Assembly: GCA_030248135.1 (NCBI GenBank)
Contig: JASANC010003237.1
Location: forward strand, 124,001 to 188,000
Origin: Theristus sp. LFF4_11
Lineage: Eukaryota; Nematoda; Chromadorea; Monhysterida; Xyalidae
Length of the DNA stretch: 64,000 nt
Direction of reading: 5' to 3'
Under the pieces are notes generated by a model. It searched no databases and had not been told where the DNA came from. It was given only the letters and a program-made list of their open reading frames with translations. The position numbers were made by a program, and so were the translations under genes. Position 1 is the stretch's first letter, and every line of letters begins with the position of its first letter. Shown in pieces: positions 37,043 to 51,269 of this stretch.

Positions 37043-38225
37043 TCACTCAATCTTTCTGTAAATTATCCTGGAATGTTCGATAAAGCGACCCGGTGTTGTG
37101 GGATGCGTCTCCGTGCGCATGTCCACAATCTGCTCTAGATAGTCGCCGCCCAACCAACGGAACGTTCGTTTCATCTGAAATCGACAAAAAATGGAAACTG
37201 CAAAAAAAATAATGGTAAAAGCGCACAAACTTTTGGATTTTTAACAAAAAGGAGACCAACGTCTTCAACGGGCAGATCGCGAGTGAACGCCACACGGCCA
37301 ATGTCTTCGAGTTTCAACTCGAGGAAACGATTCTGGACAATGCCCTGTTCGTATTTGTTAAAACCTGCAATCGTTTGGTGATGTTAGCATCGCGTCATTT
37401 CGTTCACTAATTACAAGTTTTGCAATTACAAATTACAAGTTACTTTGACAAGTTTTGCTTGATTAGTTTTGATAGACGAAAAAGAAACTGTTCTGTTTTC
37501 TTCGGCCCGTTTAGTGTCAGCTGTCAGGCAAGTGCACAAGGAAACAAGTTCCACACCAGCACGCTGGGCACACAGCCGTAAATCGTTCTCCGAATGACCA
37601 TGACCAACCATTGTTTCCAGACGTCATCATCGTAACGAGCCCATTGCTGTCCACTCCAATGTAGCCCCACTCGTCGTGCAGGTGATCCTTTGTGCTGTGC
37701 GCCCAAGAGATCGCGCTGGCAATAAAGTGTTTCATGTCTTTGTTGTACAGAAATATCAAAGACTAAATAAATGCTGAAAGGTGCAGAAAGTGAGTGTAAT
37801 ATGTTAATTATCAGTCTTCAATTTTAATCACACACCAAACAAAAAAAACCAAAACCAATCCACAACGTCCATAGACTCACGTCCAATTGTAGAACTGAAC
37901 GCCAACATTCTTCGCAAGCGGCGCTTTCTGTAAGACGAGCTCTTCACCGAACGTCATCGTCGGAATCGTTGGCCATCGTACTTTTCCCTGAAAATCAGGA
38001 CAAAGGTCAGTCAGATACAAACCACAAAATGTTTCCGTCACGTCAAAAGCAATAATTTAATTTGAAGCAATCCAAATTGAGTTGGATTCGTTCAATCGGA
38101 TTGCCCTGACAAGCGATTCAAAAGCACAAAACACCAATCAAGCATCAACTAACATCATGTTCACCACGCCACGTGCCGACCATCCAGTCCAAGTAGTCGA
38201 GATTCGCCACTGTCGGAGACCATAA
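37043..38225 (-). CDS. Nitrobindin/THAP4-like heme-binding beta-barrel protein
   Basis: Five coding exons on the minus strand: 38225-38154, 37987-37881, 37715-37609, 37364-37231, 37174-37043, giving about 183 residues with consistent phases. Nitrobindins are small ten-stranded barrels that bind ferric heme and react with nitric oxide or peroxynitrite. The diagnostic start is LDWMVGTWRGEHDGKVRWPT (the G-x-W-x-G motif), then TFGEELVL, HDEWGYIGVD, a long middle and the C-terminal RFIEHSRIIYRKIE, whose His is a candidate heme ligand by position. The exon at 38225 starts in frame after an acceptor. A good donor (aaagtaagt) upstream near 38366 shows there is a further 5' exon, but I could not find the initiator Met. 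No THAP zinc finger is visible. Confidence 0.8.
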
Positions 38226-39872
38226 CTGACAGAAAAGTAAAACAGTGAACGCTAACATAGTTTGTGGAAGTGAAGCGAAAGCAACGATTCAAATGAAATA
38301 AAAAAAAATCGATTACACTGAATTCAAACATATGCGTCGCTCAACTGTTTTTCAACACTTACTTTCTTGGTGTGAAAACTGGTTGCGTGCACCAGTTTTT
38401 ATCGATTTTCTCGCACACACAGTGTTGTCGTTTTGTTTCAAGTGCGAAACACACGACGTGGAAACAAGTTTCGAACTTCCTGATTATTATGCATAACAGC
38501 AATTTCGTGCAGTGACATTGAGTCTCTGCACTAAAAATTCGGAATCTTTAAAAAATGTTAAGAATTTTGGCAAGATAGCCGGGAAAAAACACAAAATTCA
38601 CTTAACATCGTTGATATATCTTTTATTCTTCTGTCTTTTTACCAAATATTTTATTTACAGTGCCACTTTTCGCACCATTTGCAACCGCTTATTATCGAGA
38701 AAATGACGAGAACAGTAAAAATCCATTTTTATGGTTATAGAAAAACAAATCGCATATCACAAAAAAACGGATAACTCCACAACAAAACAGAACGAAAACA
38801 GAAGACATACCACAATAAAAACAAAGCCCCACAAAGGAAAAAAGCAATCGACTGAGCAGATATTGACGAATCCGGATCAGGTTCGACGTCGACTGATCGG
38901 CGGAGAAAAACAACAAAGAACACAACACTCAAATGAAACGGACATTCTTGTCTTGGCACTTTAACCAGCACTCACATAAAAAGCCAGCAAACTGAACACA
39001 AGCCCTTACTACATGCTGTTCATACAGTTTTATCGGCGTTTCCTGCTTTCTGTAAAAAACACAGTCCTGCCCATTTCAAGGACAAAAAAGTCTGGACAAA
39101 TTCGATTTTGTTCACAAAACAAAAGACAAGAAATTTGATCTACAGTAGATTTTTCAACATTAGCCTGACATTTAACTGTGAGTTTCAAACTATGATGGAG
39201 GAAAGGACGAACAGTGGTTACTGAAAAAGGCATCCAGCTACAGATAGAAAAAAGAGGGAAAAAAAGTATTCATGTGCCCAGAAGCAAATCTGCTGATGTA
39301 AAACATCTACAAACTAACAAAACAATTAGAAAAGCAAACAGAAACTCTTGGTCGCTACCCTCACAGTCACAAAATATTCCAAAAAACATTAAACACACAG
39401 CGAAAGAAAATCCAGAAAAATACAACAACTCAATAACCACAAAGATTCTCAGAGAAAACCCCAAAACGACCAGCAACAACGAAGACACAACATTGATAAC
39501 ACAATATAAAGCAGATCTCTTGCACCGTAAATACAGGGAAAATAAAGTAATTATAAATAACCATTATCAAAAAATTGGTAAACTATGGTAACAAAACAAT
39601 TACAATACGAATCGAGGATGAATGAACCAAACAAGAAAAGCAAAAAACAGTAAACGCTAGATCGATATGGCATGTCGGCATCGTTACAGTGTCATCTGCA
39701 AGAACACAATTCAAAGTTCACGTTAATCAAGATCGGTTCACAGATTGAGTCGGTAAGCACAAAAAATCAGAAACACTAAAACCACAAAAATCACAAAACA
39801 ACGCTGACAACACCAGTGGGACGACTGCTTGACTATCACGTTTATCAGCAAAGGAGCAGCCAGTTGGTGTCG
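38226..39872. other. 5' region of nitrobindin-like gene and A-rich intergenic DNA
   Basis: About 38367-38520 probably contains the missing first exon or leader of the nitrobindin-like gene. 38520-39720 is A-rich; a Lys/Asn/Thr-rich frame at 39214-39591 follows that composition and is not taken as a gene. Confidence 0.4.
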
Positions 39873-42800
39873 CTAGCGCCTGAGGTCGTTCACGTTCACG
39901 GAGTTGTTGCTGGCCGCAGTGGCGGTGCGCGCGGTCGGCAGCGGCTGCAGCGGCGTGCCGTCCGCTTGCAGCGTGTTGTGCAGACAGAGCTCGTGGTCGC
40001 GCACGTCGCCCCAGCCGCCGTTCTCCTTCGGCGGTTTCAGCATGCGTCGCGAGCGCTCCGTGACGCTCATCGTCGCCGGAAACAGCTGACTCTTGACGCC
40101 GTCCAGCACCGGCTTCACTTTCGCCGCAGACGTGTCCGCGCGGCATTTGTGGTGGACGCCGCTGCAGAAAACGCAAGCGGTTGGTGGATTGAGATGGTCG
40201 GTGGGATGCGACTCATGACGCCAATCGTAGGGGGCGTGAAAGCGGAATGCTACACGGATGACACGATACGACGTGACAACAATAAAAACAACGGTTGAAG
40301 CAGTGTTCTGATATTTAAGGCCAATTGAACACTCTCATTTAGGGTGCATTGTATAGTTATTCAAACTTGTCCAATCGAAATGACGTCTGTTCGTTATGTT
40401 TCAGAATACACCGCTGGTTATGAACAGCGATCGTACTTCTAGTTTGGTTGACATTTTAGTCTTGACATTGACAGTCTAGTTCACATTTTTAAATAAAGGT
40501 TCCGTTCAACCAAATTGAAATAAGTCTGATGCTTGTGGGTGAAAAGCTGATCCTTTTAGCAAATGACGTCATTTCGATCATACACGCTCGCATAAATCCG
40601 TTATACTCGGTTGCATCTTGCAACAATCGCGTGTTGCTCAACCCACCAATCTCCGATATGGAAGACACGGGGTGACTTGGTGAATAGCACCGAGAGGCGT
40701 GGCTTGAAGCACTGCAGGTTGACACGCATTAACGACCAGTCCCAGTTGTAGTCGTCGTATGTACAGAACAACTGAAACAACGAACACGAAATAATGAAGA
40801 CAGGTGTTGCAAAATTGAAAGCTGCTCTTGAACATTCGCTTCTGAGTGTGTTTGGCTCGCTTTCATTCGCCTTGTTCGTTTTCTTCACCAGATTCTGTCT
40901 ATGTGTCAATCAATCACTCAACATCAGAATCTTCTTCGAAATAATTTTCCAGACGTGGTAACTGGCATTGTGTCGAAAAGGAATTTTGTTTCACAAACGA
41001 TAAAACTGCCGAACCTGCCATAAACAATGCCCGTAACTGATATGAAACGAAAAGGACGGCAATTTCAAAGCAGAAGAACACGCAAAAAACATGCGTAAAA
41101 ATAAAACTCAGCCCACGTTGTCTCGGGGTGACCATATTGAATAAAATACAGGTTCGTCGTTATCTTTTACAAATCAACGAGAACAGGAAGACAGCCACCG
41201 ACGCACCTTAGCGCACTCATGCACCTTTGTCCAGAGGGGTCTGTTCAAGGCGAGGCCCATGTTGTGCCTGCTGCTGAACCACGGATGCACGGCGAGCTTG
41301 TTGATGTTGATGCCGTAGTTGACGTACGACTTCAGGTAGACACCCAGCGACATCACGCCGCACTCGGCACACAAACTGCACGCACAAACAAACACGATTG
41401 CAGGCAAGGGACGAACGAGATTTGACACAAAAACACAAAACAATTTTCATTTTACACTGTTCCCCTGCAACCTACCGAAACCGAGTTGTTCAAAAGATAC
41501 ATTCGCTTGCTACAAGTTCACCAGTTTTTGTTGTTCATGCAAACGAGCACACCACAACATCAGTCAGTGGATGATGGAGTGACTGCCGCTTGCCGAAAAA
41601 TAAACGTTGAAAAAAAGTTAAGAAATGCGCTAGCGAGCTTTCGCGATGTTTTTTCACATTTACCAAATGGCGTGTGAAAAACCGCTGCGCTGCGGAGACA
41701 AATGCAACACTGCTCTGGTCTGTTACACAACGTTCAATCAACATTTCTGAATATTAGCAATCTTGCTGTCAGGTAGGTGAAAAAACACTAAGAATATGAA
41801 GTCATTCAAACTGAACAGTAAAAAACCGACAGCAGAAGTTGTTTCGCAGAGTTGCATTTGAACGATTGTCTTCCGTTACTGTTGATTTTCGTTTCAGTGA
41901 AACAGGTGAAACGCGAGTGTACGCGATTTTTATTTTGCACCAAAAGAGAAACTAATTTTCTCAACGAACTAAAACAGAAAAAACTCTGAAAACCAACACC
42001 GACTCTTTTTTGTGGTTGACCATGTATTTGAGCACGTGCACGAAGTCAGGACTGACGTAGTGATCCTCCTCCAGCAAGATCACCCACCCGTTGAAATCGA
42101 CCAATTGTGGAATGCCATGGAAAACGTAGTTCATCTGGAAAAACAGAGCAACATCAATCAGTACTGTTCTTAAAGTGACCAAACCAAATTTAGCACGTCA
42201 TGTCAAGACAAGATCTAAACTAAATTTCTGATCGCAAACGACCATTGAACTTTTCGTTCACCATTTTGTTTCACCGTGCCAGTATGGTGCACCAATACTG
42301 TTCAACAGGAGTCGCTTAAAGTGAACGCTCAAGCCGTCTCAAATTCTTCCAGCTTTCTGACTCCGATACGCTCCGAGTCCGATTTGAGGACAATCAGCCC
42401 GCGTTGCACACAACAGCTTTGCACACAACAGCTTTGCACACAACAGCTTTGCACACAACAGCTTTGCACGGCTGTGGTCTTGTTGCGTCCCATCTGCACT
42501 CCAACGCACTCACCTTCCACCACCAATGGTGTTTGATCTGCGTGTACCTCGCCAATCGATAGTGGCCGTACTTGTCCGGGTGCTCCCAGTTGTTGCAGCG
42601 AGTCTGTTTCGCTCTGAAACGTTTTGATTGTTGTTCTTGGTAATGAACCATCATACAATGTTGTTGATTGGTTAGTTTCGATCAAACGTGTCACGGACAG
42701 AGAAACGCACACACAATGAACTAAACACAGAAAATAAAACTGCAAAAAGTTCGCCCGTACTTGTCCTTGCCAATGTCCGGCGGACAGTCGTTCGGATGCT

Positions 42801-44528
42801 GACCGGGAAAGCGGTCGGGGAATATTTGAATGCTGTGTGGATAGAAGATCTGTAGTACCTGGAATGGAAACATGAAAATGCAACTGACATGTAGAGTTCA
42901 GATTGGTTCATCAAGCAAAAATTCAGTGATCAAAGATTGCAATACATCCACGCTTGAAAAAAGGAGTCCGAGCAGGTGTTTCTTGTGCTGTCTGCTTGGG
43001 TGTCACAGAAATAAAATTTAAATCACCACGTTAGGCGTTTTGGGGCACTTTTATTTTGGGGGCGGGGATACAAAAGGCGGTCATGACACCGGACACAATT
43101 TCGGACACCGTAGCGTGATCAAAGAATCAAAGCCGCTGACGAAAACACGCAAACCATTGTGAAATCGATCGCCTGCACAATGTCGTTGTTGGCGAGCGAG
43201 AAGAAGTCATGGCTGAAGACGAGCATCGCCTCGTTGATCTTGTCCGCGTCTTTCAGACTCTGCACCAGTTTCTCCAAATAGTTCGGTCGGTCGTGCACCT
43301 GCATTCGATCGCGATAATCAACGGTTTTCCGAAAACAGAACAGATTCAAATGAGACTGTCAAACACACCACTTTGGACCTGGCGTGCCGTTCGCTCAGTG
43401 CACTCATTCAACATGCCAAGTCCATTGCAAGCAACAAATGTCACAACTCAAAACACCGAACACACACGTGCCCATTGCGCACCTGTATCACAATGACGAC
43501 CGTGTCGTTCGTGATCGGGCCAAAGCGTTCGAGATTCCTGATCTCACTGTGCGCGTTGTTGTACTCGATCGACTTGCGAATGTCGTCCAGCGTTGGCCCT
43601 CCGCCGCCCCCACCGGCGCCCGCCTTCACGTCCGTCCGTTTCAGCGCGTCATCGGCGTCCATTCGATTCGAGTTGCGGCTGCTCTCGTGATTCTGATCGG
43701 GCAGCGGCGCTTGCGATCGGTTGATACGATCCGCGAACGGACCCTGTCTGCTCGGCAGTTGCTCGCCATTCAGCTGGAGACGAAGTTTTGGAGCAAAATT
43801 TAGACGAAAACTAGACGAAATTCATCCGCCACCGAATTTGGCGAAAATTCAACAACCCGCCCGGTGTTTTGTTTGCAACATGCACGTGCCGTTGTAGCGG
43901 TCTGGTGGACCGTGGCGCTACCGCCGCGAATCGCCGAAGTTTGTTGCACAGCAGCGTTTTTGTCACTTGTTCTGCTATTTTTGTAACAAAATTCACATTG
44001 TGCTGCTGACAACAACACAAGCGTTCATTCGAGACAACTCGTGCATCAGTATCGATTTGCGCAAACCTGCTCCACAGTGCATCTACCAGCATACCGTATG
44101 ATTTGAACTGAACTGATCGATCAGTGAATCAACTCTCAAAACTCCCCAACAAGGACGTTTTTTCTGAATGACTGGCCATCCCATTGCCTTGCCAATTCAA
44201 CGCAGCCAAACTAACAATCTACCAAATCACCCCATCCCCATGCACCCACCATAGCGGCCTCATCGGGCGCCATCAACGGCTGCTCGACACTGCCCTTGTT
44301 GTTGTTGTTCGTCTCCTCATTGTTGTAATTGTCGTGACGACCGTTTGCCCCGGGAGCACTGTGCTGCGCTGCAGTGCCGTGTGCACTGATTTCATTGTCG
44401 TTCGTGTACGTGCGCACCTGCACCTGTAGCATGATGAACGTCAACGTCGACACGACAAACACGACCTTCAACAGACGGGTCACGAAACGCATCGCCATCG
44501 AAGCGCTTGCTGCGTTACTGTGGCGCAC
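39873..44528 (-). CDS. gly-20: Alpha-1,6-mannosyl-glycoprotein 2-beta-N-acetylglucosaminyltransferase (GlcNAc-TII)
   Basis: Nine exons on the minus strand: 44528-44250, 43773-43483, 43298-43155, 42858-42761, 42613-42514, 42134-42004, 41375-41207, 40771-40647, 40161-39873, giving about 541 residues. It adds GlcNAc in beta-1,2 linkage to the alpha-1,6 mannose arm of hybrid N-glycans in the Golgi, committing them to complex type. It is a type II membrane protein: TM around RLLKVVFVVSTLTFIML, then an Asn/Gly-rich stem. Family motifs: VIVIQVHDRPNYLEKLVQSL, VFSHDFFS, YPHSIQIFPDRFPG..PNDCPPD, KHHWWWK, the metal-site ILLEEDHYVSPDF, CAECGVMSLG, CTYDDYNWDWSL, FHIGDCGVHHK and PKENGGWGDVRDHELC. Cysteines of the family are kept. 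A second Met ten codons in could also be the start. The symbol follows the C. elegans orthologue. Confidence 0.92.
42406..42465. repeat. 15-bp tandem repeat in an intron
   Basis: Four perfect copies of gcacacaacagcttt in the intron between exons 42613-42514 and 42134-42004 of the GlcNAc-TII gene. Confidence 0.9.
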
Positions 44529-47500
44529 AATGCTGCTCTCTCTTTAGATGATTGGTGACCACCATGCAACAGTCGACAATGTCATCATTTTCTCCTCCTC
44601 ATCTTTTCAGTTGTTCGAAAAGATGATCGGATCGTTTAATTCGCGAGCGGTCAAGTCATTTTCGATGTTTTTTATCAGAATTTTTTTGAATAAATCTCCA
44701 ATTTAATGAATCAGATCTGTTCGCGTCGTCGTAGTTGTTCTTCCTCTGACCTTCAATGGCAAATAAACCTGTTCTTTTCCTGACAACTTAAAAATAACAA
44801 CAAGGAATACTTGTATTCCAACTGAAAGTTTTAAAAATGTGCAACAACGGACGTCGGACTAGATTGAATTTAAGCACGGTGAGAAAACATGTCGAATGAA
44901 TAAAAAACATTTTAGAGCACAACATCACATGAACTTTAACATGTCGCTACTGTAAGCGTAGCGATCGTGAATTAATCATGGCGTTCATGCACTGAATAGA
45001 AATTGAGTACAGTGAAAATGGATCGAAACAGCAATTTTCAATCGAAATAAAAAACCGCAGACGCGATATGCTGATATAACGTGTATGTTCACGTGTGCAA
45101 ACATTAAAAAAAGTGCGAACATGATACGGATGGAAAAACCGTGAAATGGCAATGTTGAAAAGCACGGGTCGGCTTATAGTTGGGACAAGGCCGAGGTTTG
45201 GGTTGGGTTGGTTGGTTGGCCTATTGTAAATAAACATTCCATAAACAAGCTGCTGACACCGAAAATGGAAATATAAATGGATGAATTCTAACGTATACGA
45301 CCACCAACATAAATGCGCGCCATCTTTCCGTTCTCGTTATAAACTGATAACAAAGAAACACAAAACCTACCGGCAATGTGGTGAAATGTTTAATACCAAG
45401 CCAACCAGATAACAAGCGCCACTGCAATGAGTGGAACGCGAGACCGAAGTTCCGTTTGTTTGCTAAAAATGCAATACGATCGGTCGGTATTCCGTTTGGT
45501 CTGGGCGCTGGAAAAACTTTATCAGACCACTATTCATAAAAAAGCCACGAAAATCAGTTTGTTTGATTTGCTATTATGATTCATAATTCTTTTTTAATCT
45601 CATTTGACATTATTCAGAAAACCAGAAAAACGACCCACATCTATTTTTAAGGCCCGTTTCATTCAAACAACTTTATGACGATGAAAGGACGTTTCTCAGC
45701 GAAACGAAAAGCAGCTGTATATACGACATGCTTTGCAGATGTTTTTCGAAAAGGCGATATATATACTACGTTGTTTTCGTCAACATTCAGCAAAATGGTG
45801 CAGTTTGTGTTTGTTTAAGATAATGCAGCAGTTGAAACAAAATTAAATTAACGCAGTTTCACCAAAAAATGTTACGGGTTGAGAACCCAGGAGAAAGTTC
45901 ACCTTTTTGACAAACTATAAAACGTGCTGACTCCCATTCAGTCCATCCTAAAACCGGAAACAACGTTACAAACCGCCCATTTCGCATGTTTGTTGTGTTT
46001 CTCGCAGCGTTATTATGCGATTCAAACGCATGGAAGTCAGCCGCAACACGGCTTGCTGGTAGTGAAACTTGTTTAAAATTTTCGCACAAAAAAGACTAAA
46101 CATGCACGAGAAACAACGAACGATGAAAAACGAATTTCATACTCCTGCAAAGCGCACGCCAGCGCACAGCACACAAACCGATGTGGGGAAAGATGAAAAT
46201 GGGAAAGTTGTTTTTTTCAAGATCAAAAAATAATAGCGCGTGTGAAAAAAGTGACCAACTGCGAGAAAAATACCACATGGCAAACAAAACAAAGGCCATA
46301 GAAGCTGGAAACAAAACGCTTCCGTGTGCGAACAACAAAATGGATTTTACGACAAACGATGAATGCGCGAAAATCAGACAACGGCGAATTACAGTGCAAT
46401 TGCGCACTGTACCGCGCTTGTAAATCCAGGAGCTTAGCTGATAAAAACTCAATCAGAAGCACAAAACTTCCTCCAATAGAACAATGATATTATCGAACGT
46501 CTCGAATCCGTTATTATCAAATCATTGGCATGCAAAGTGGATTTTGTTGGAAAAAAGTAGCAGCATAAGCCGTTCTCATTTTCATCTCATAAAAGTAAGA
46601 ACGAACGAAATGTTCGTTCAAGCGACGCGCCCACTACAAATGAAAGGACAACCCATGAATAAGTGAGCGACAAACACAGCACAACTGCAATCTAAGCATC
46701 AATCAATCTCGGCGGAGGAGGCGTGTTCGTGCCCAACGACAGTGACATGACACAAACAACAACTGCGAAATAAGGTGTACACCGGGCAAGGGCACGCAGC
46801 CGTGGATAGACCACGGTGAAAACTGCAAATTGAAAGTGATCGCCCCGCAAAGCATCCGTGCGCGACACAAAGCGCTTTTTGCTCATCATTTATTGACGAA
46901 CAAGAACCGCACGAAAATGAGACAGGCGACGGCCAAAGAAAATGGAGCGCAAATTACCCCGACTGCTCTGAAGTGTTGAGACAAAAATCTACGAAAACTT
47001 GCAATGAAATGAACGAAGAAAAGCTCACCGTTCGCTAAAAGCCTGGAACTCGTTTTCAAATAACTGTCGCTGCATTACCGAACTCTATACAAAAGGCGGT
47101 TCACGTTGCGTGAAAATGTCTCCTTAACTGCCAAATGTTTCACTGAAAAAAGGGCACGCTTGTCACTTTGCAAACCAGTTAGGAGAACTCTGTCACACAA
47201 AAACCTGAACCCCAGAGAAACAATTTCACACGTGTACGGGTTTACTTTTTATCCCACAATAGGAATAAAATAGGAAATTTCATGAATAAATCACCATATG
47301 AACTACATCAGCGTGTATATGAAGGCAAGGGCTTATGAACAGAATCTTTACAAAACTAATCTTTATAAGCACGTCTGGTGAGCACTTACATGAATGAGCC
47401 TGTGGCAATTTCCATTAGGATAGTCGCCGCACCGCAATTAATAATGCTGAACTTATGAATGATTGAAACATGCAAATCTGATCGCTCTTCACACATGCCA

Positions 47501-49143
47501 TATCCGATTATGAGGCAAAGCCATAAATCGCACATGAACGGCGACTTGGTGATTTTAATAAGCCAACATGGTGCGTTACATTGTGATCACTGTAAACCGT
47601 GCCAGGCTTCACACTAGACAAGCAAAGTCTGACTGAAATTGATTGCTGCATTGGTCATGTAAGCAAGTTGGCGGGGCGGGCGGGGCATGTGAGCTGCAAC
47701 TGCCCCATGTGCTGCAGCAATACGGCGGAAGCATTCGCAAGTTTTGCGTTCCAAACACGTTAGAAGTGACGTGAACGAACACAAAAATACACAGCGTGAA
47801 AAAACTAGACACCCTGGAAACATCAGAAAAATCGCTGTTGCAATAGAAAACTCGTACTTTTGCAAGAGTAAGACAGACACGACATTTTGCAAGACAGTGA
47901 GCTAATTAGATCCATCCCCAGACCAAGTCGTGTCCGCGAAGGCAAAAAAACCTAGACATGCGCGTCACTGCTTCGAAATCTATCACAAAAACATTTAGGA
48001 TGCTTTCCGTTTCTCCATCCATTTAGACCATTCCGAACGCCAACAAAACGCGCATGCCAATCAGCCGGCAGCTTTCGATGCGTGTTTGGAACAAACAAAC
48101 AAAAAACAGTAAAACCAGGCGAAATGCGGCTTTGCAAACAGAAAGGTGAACCTAAAATGTACATGTTATGTTGATTTTAAAATGTGGAAAAGCGTGTTCA
48201 GCCGGGGGCCGGACCGACAAAAGAAAAATCGAATCGGCCATTACGAGGCAACGCCTTCGCCGTGCGGCGTGCGTTGGTTGAAAGCAAAATACGATTCTAT
48301 TATCAAGCGCCGCAGAGCACATGGAGAAAAATCCTAGCCATAATTCATGGAAACACAGAACGTGAACGTGAACCGGTCCAAAAAACCACTGGGGCGCGGC
48401 ACTTTTGGCTTTTGTACGAAAAACTGCATGTGACCAGATTGTAAATGTAGTCGTGCCGTGAGCTAGACGTTATTATTAGACAGCAGTGTAACAAAACAAA
48501 ACAAAATGTAAAAGATTTTTGAAGATCAGCGAAATGTAAAAAAATATGAACACAACTGAGGTTCGATTGTGGGATGAGGTCAATCAGCGAAAAAGTGGCT
48601 ATCAAATCAAGAAAGTCACCACCCCCACCCCTGTTGCCCCCAACAATATTGTTTAGTGTTTTCACTTTGTTTTTTGATAACTTCAGTGTCCAATTACGCG
48701 CTGTTTCTAAACAAGCTAACCAGCCAGCCACCAAATAATCCAGTTTACTTGTTGCAACGCGGCACAGTCTGTTAACTCGATTCAGCGACAGTGAACACAC
48801 CCACATCAACTGACTAACATCAATTGACTGGACTGACACAGAATCCATGAGTGCTGCTGCGGCTGAACAAAATGATAAGTTTAGGCTGCATATGTTGACA
48901 AACAGCAAAAGCAGTTTTACATGGAAAACAACGAAGAACTTTGAGATCTGGCGACGCTTTGCAATTTTCTGCTGTTCACACCAAAACAAAAAGGCCGGAT
49001 AAAGAAACCGAATATGAAGAAGTTTCCGCTTCTTTGGAATTTATGGTATTAAAACACAAAAAAAATAAAACGGCAGACCGAAAAAAATTCTAGTTAACGT
49101 TTGAAAGTGCGAGATACTTCAACAGAAACAGAACAAAATCAAA
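44529..49143. other. Gene-free interval upstream of the GlcNAc-TII gene
   Basis: About 4.6 kb with no supported exon. The longest minus-strand frame (48345-48989, 214 codons) has hydrophobic patches but no signal peptide, family motif or splice structure, and is left out. The part next to 44528 must contain the promoter of the minus-strand gene. Confidence 0.4.
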
Positions 49144-49957
49144 GTTCTACCTGGAGTTGGTAAAAAACCGGTTTTTTATATTTCCAGGAAAAAAAACGGT
49201 TTCTTTTCCGTTTTAAAACCGTTTTAAAACCATAAAAAAACCGAATGCTTCCCAGCTCCTAAACTTTCCAGAACTTGGCTTCTTGAACTCAAAATAGGAA
49301 TTACATCAAAATTAGTGATTTTGAGCAGCCTAACATGCTGTTTTCGGGCATACAACCGACCCAATTTGCTATTTTTGCCACCCAGTGCTATCCAATTTTT
49401 TGTTTCAAATCAAATCAATTTCGCTTTTATTGGTTTCCAGGGCAGCACGTTCAATAAATTGAAAACAAAGACTGGGCAGTGACCGTGTAGGTGTGGGGAG
49501 CGGGGAGGGACGGTTGCAAGGAGAACGGATAGCTGACCCCGATTAGGGGGCGAGATTTGCAGAACTGCAAAGTGAAACCGGTAGCGGATTGCGTTCGAAA
49601 AATAACATTTCATCAGTTACCCTTTGCAAATCGACAACATCGTCAGTCAGTCTGCGTATGCACTTAGTTTAGCAGTCACCTTGTCTTCATCGTATTTCAC
49701 TTGATCCTTGCCACAAAAGCTTCTACAAAATGATGCTTCACCAGTTCAGTTCGACACAGTTCATTGCACCGTTTTTTTCAAAAATATAATTTTACATTTT
49801 ATCTATGAAACAAAGAGTTGTGATTTTTGACCACGAAGTTTGAAATTTTTTAAGGTAAAAAACCGGTTCTTTATTTTTTCAAGAAAAAAACTGAAAAAAA
49901 CCGGTTTTAAAACGGAAAAGAAACCGGTTTTTTTCCTGTGCCAACCCTAGTTCTACC
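49144..49957. mobile_element. hAT-type MITE, copy 2 (inverted)
   Basis: Element 49152-49949 (798 bp), flanked by a perfect 8-bp duplication gttctacc (49144-49151 and 49950-49957). It is the inverted and nearly identical partner of 4630-5431, with the same termini and accggtttttt blocks. It has no transposase. Confidence 0.9.
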
Positions 49958-51265
49958 AAACATTGACAAAAAACCGAAATGTGAACAAGAGACACTTTGC
50001 AGTTTGTACAATGACGACAAACGTTTGTAAAACTTTGCAACACGACAAAAAATTGCTTTCCATACAGATCCCAATGAATGCATGAAAATCAAAAATGAAT
50101 GGGTTGTACTTGCGCTACTGTACTATAACGATAATAGAAGAAGAAACAGAGAAAAATCAAGCAGCCTCGAGTGCGGCTTTGTGCGTCTTCCGGAACACAG
50201 ATTGAATAAAGAATGACAGCCAGATGGATGGCAAACATTCGATCACTGTTTTCTGTGAGCGCATGCGAAATGGCGCCCAAATTGAATGCCTGTTCGCGTG
50301 GCCGCCACCAAAACAGGCGGAAATTGTCGCCGCTTGCTCGCACACAGCATGCCAGGAAACAGAGACGACAAGCAGCAGTGTGTAAGCTTAAATTTCCGAG
50401 CACTGCAGTTTTGGAGGCATAGAACAAGCAGTGCAATTGTTGCATTCTTGGTTTCATCTCTGTCAGACAGATCGCAGTCAAAGACGCTAGTTGAATCAAG
50501 TGGGGTCGGTCGAGGGTTGTGAAACGGTTGACGTACTATTGCGGTCCGCAAAATTCCGGCCCGGCGAAAATAGGATTTTTTTGCAAATTACCGCAATTAA
50601 ATATATGCAGAAATGATTGCAAAAATTTCAACAAACTCTAAACATGCTCATTCCTAAGCTAAGCCTATCTAAAGGCACATCGCAAACCTGAGTTTAAAAA
50701 ATGCTTTGTCATGATTTTATACATTGTGGTCATTTTTAAATGCTTCATTCACATATCACAAAAAATCACTACAACAGGTTGTTTGCTATTGTTCGCGCTG
50801 AGGAAAATTGTCAGTTGCTATTGTTACGGAAGCAAACGACCGCACACACCATAAAGACTGCAGCAAAACTAAGTACTGAGCGCGTGTTTAGCCTTGAAAT
50901 TTTTCAAATTCAAAATTCTGTCAGTATTCTGAGGCTTCGCAAGCCTCAACCTGAGGCTTCACAAGCCTTTATTTGAAGGAACCTGAGGCTACCCGCAAGC
51001 CTGGTGCATACTTCAATTTGTTGGTGGAATTTATTAAACAACCATTTTTTCCAAACGTTCAGATGCAAGCAATCTCAGCACATTCAGGGGAAACTAACTG
51101 CACCGTTTGAACAAAAACAAATCAACTGCCGTGCCGAAATTCGGCTGCCGAGTTAGTAATTTTGCTGCGGTCTTTTGGCACTGAGTAGTAGAATCATTAA
51201 AAAAACAAAAATTGTCATTTTTGTTTTTTTTATTTGGAAAATCAAAGCTGTGTGCATTTGTGACA
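49958..51265. other. Intergenic
   Basis: No supported gene. Around 50930-51005 there are repeated hairpin words gaggcttcgcaagcctc, related to the hairpin at 60480-60497 next to the SINE candidate. Confidence 0.4.
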
Positions 51266-51269
51266 AAAA

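Noticed and set aside
39214..39591. 125-codon Lys/Asn/Thr-rich frame
   Set aside because: Follows from the A-rich sequence; no start context or splice partners.
48345..48989. 214-codon minus-strand open frame with hydrophobic patches
   Set aside because: No family motif, no plausible exon neighbours and biased base composition; looks like a chance frame.
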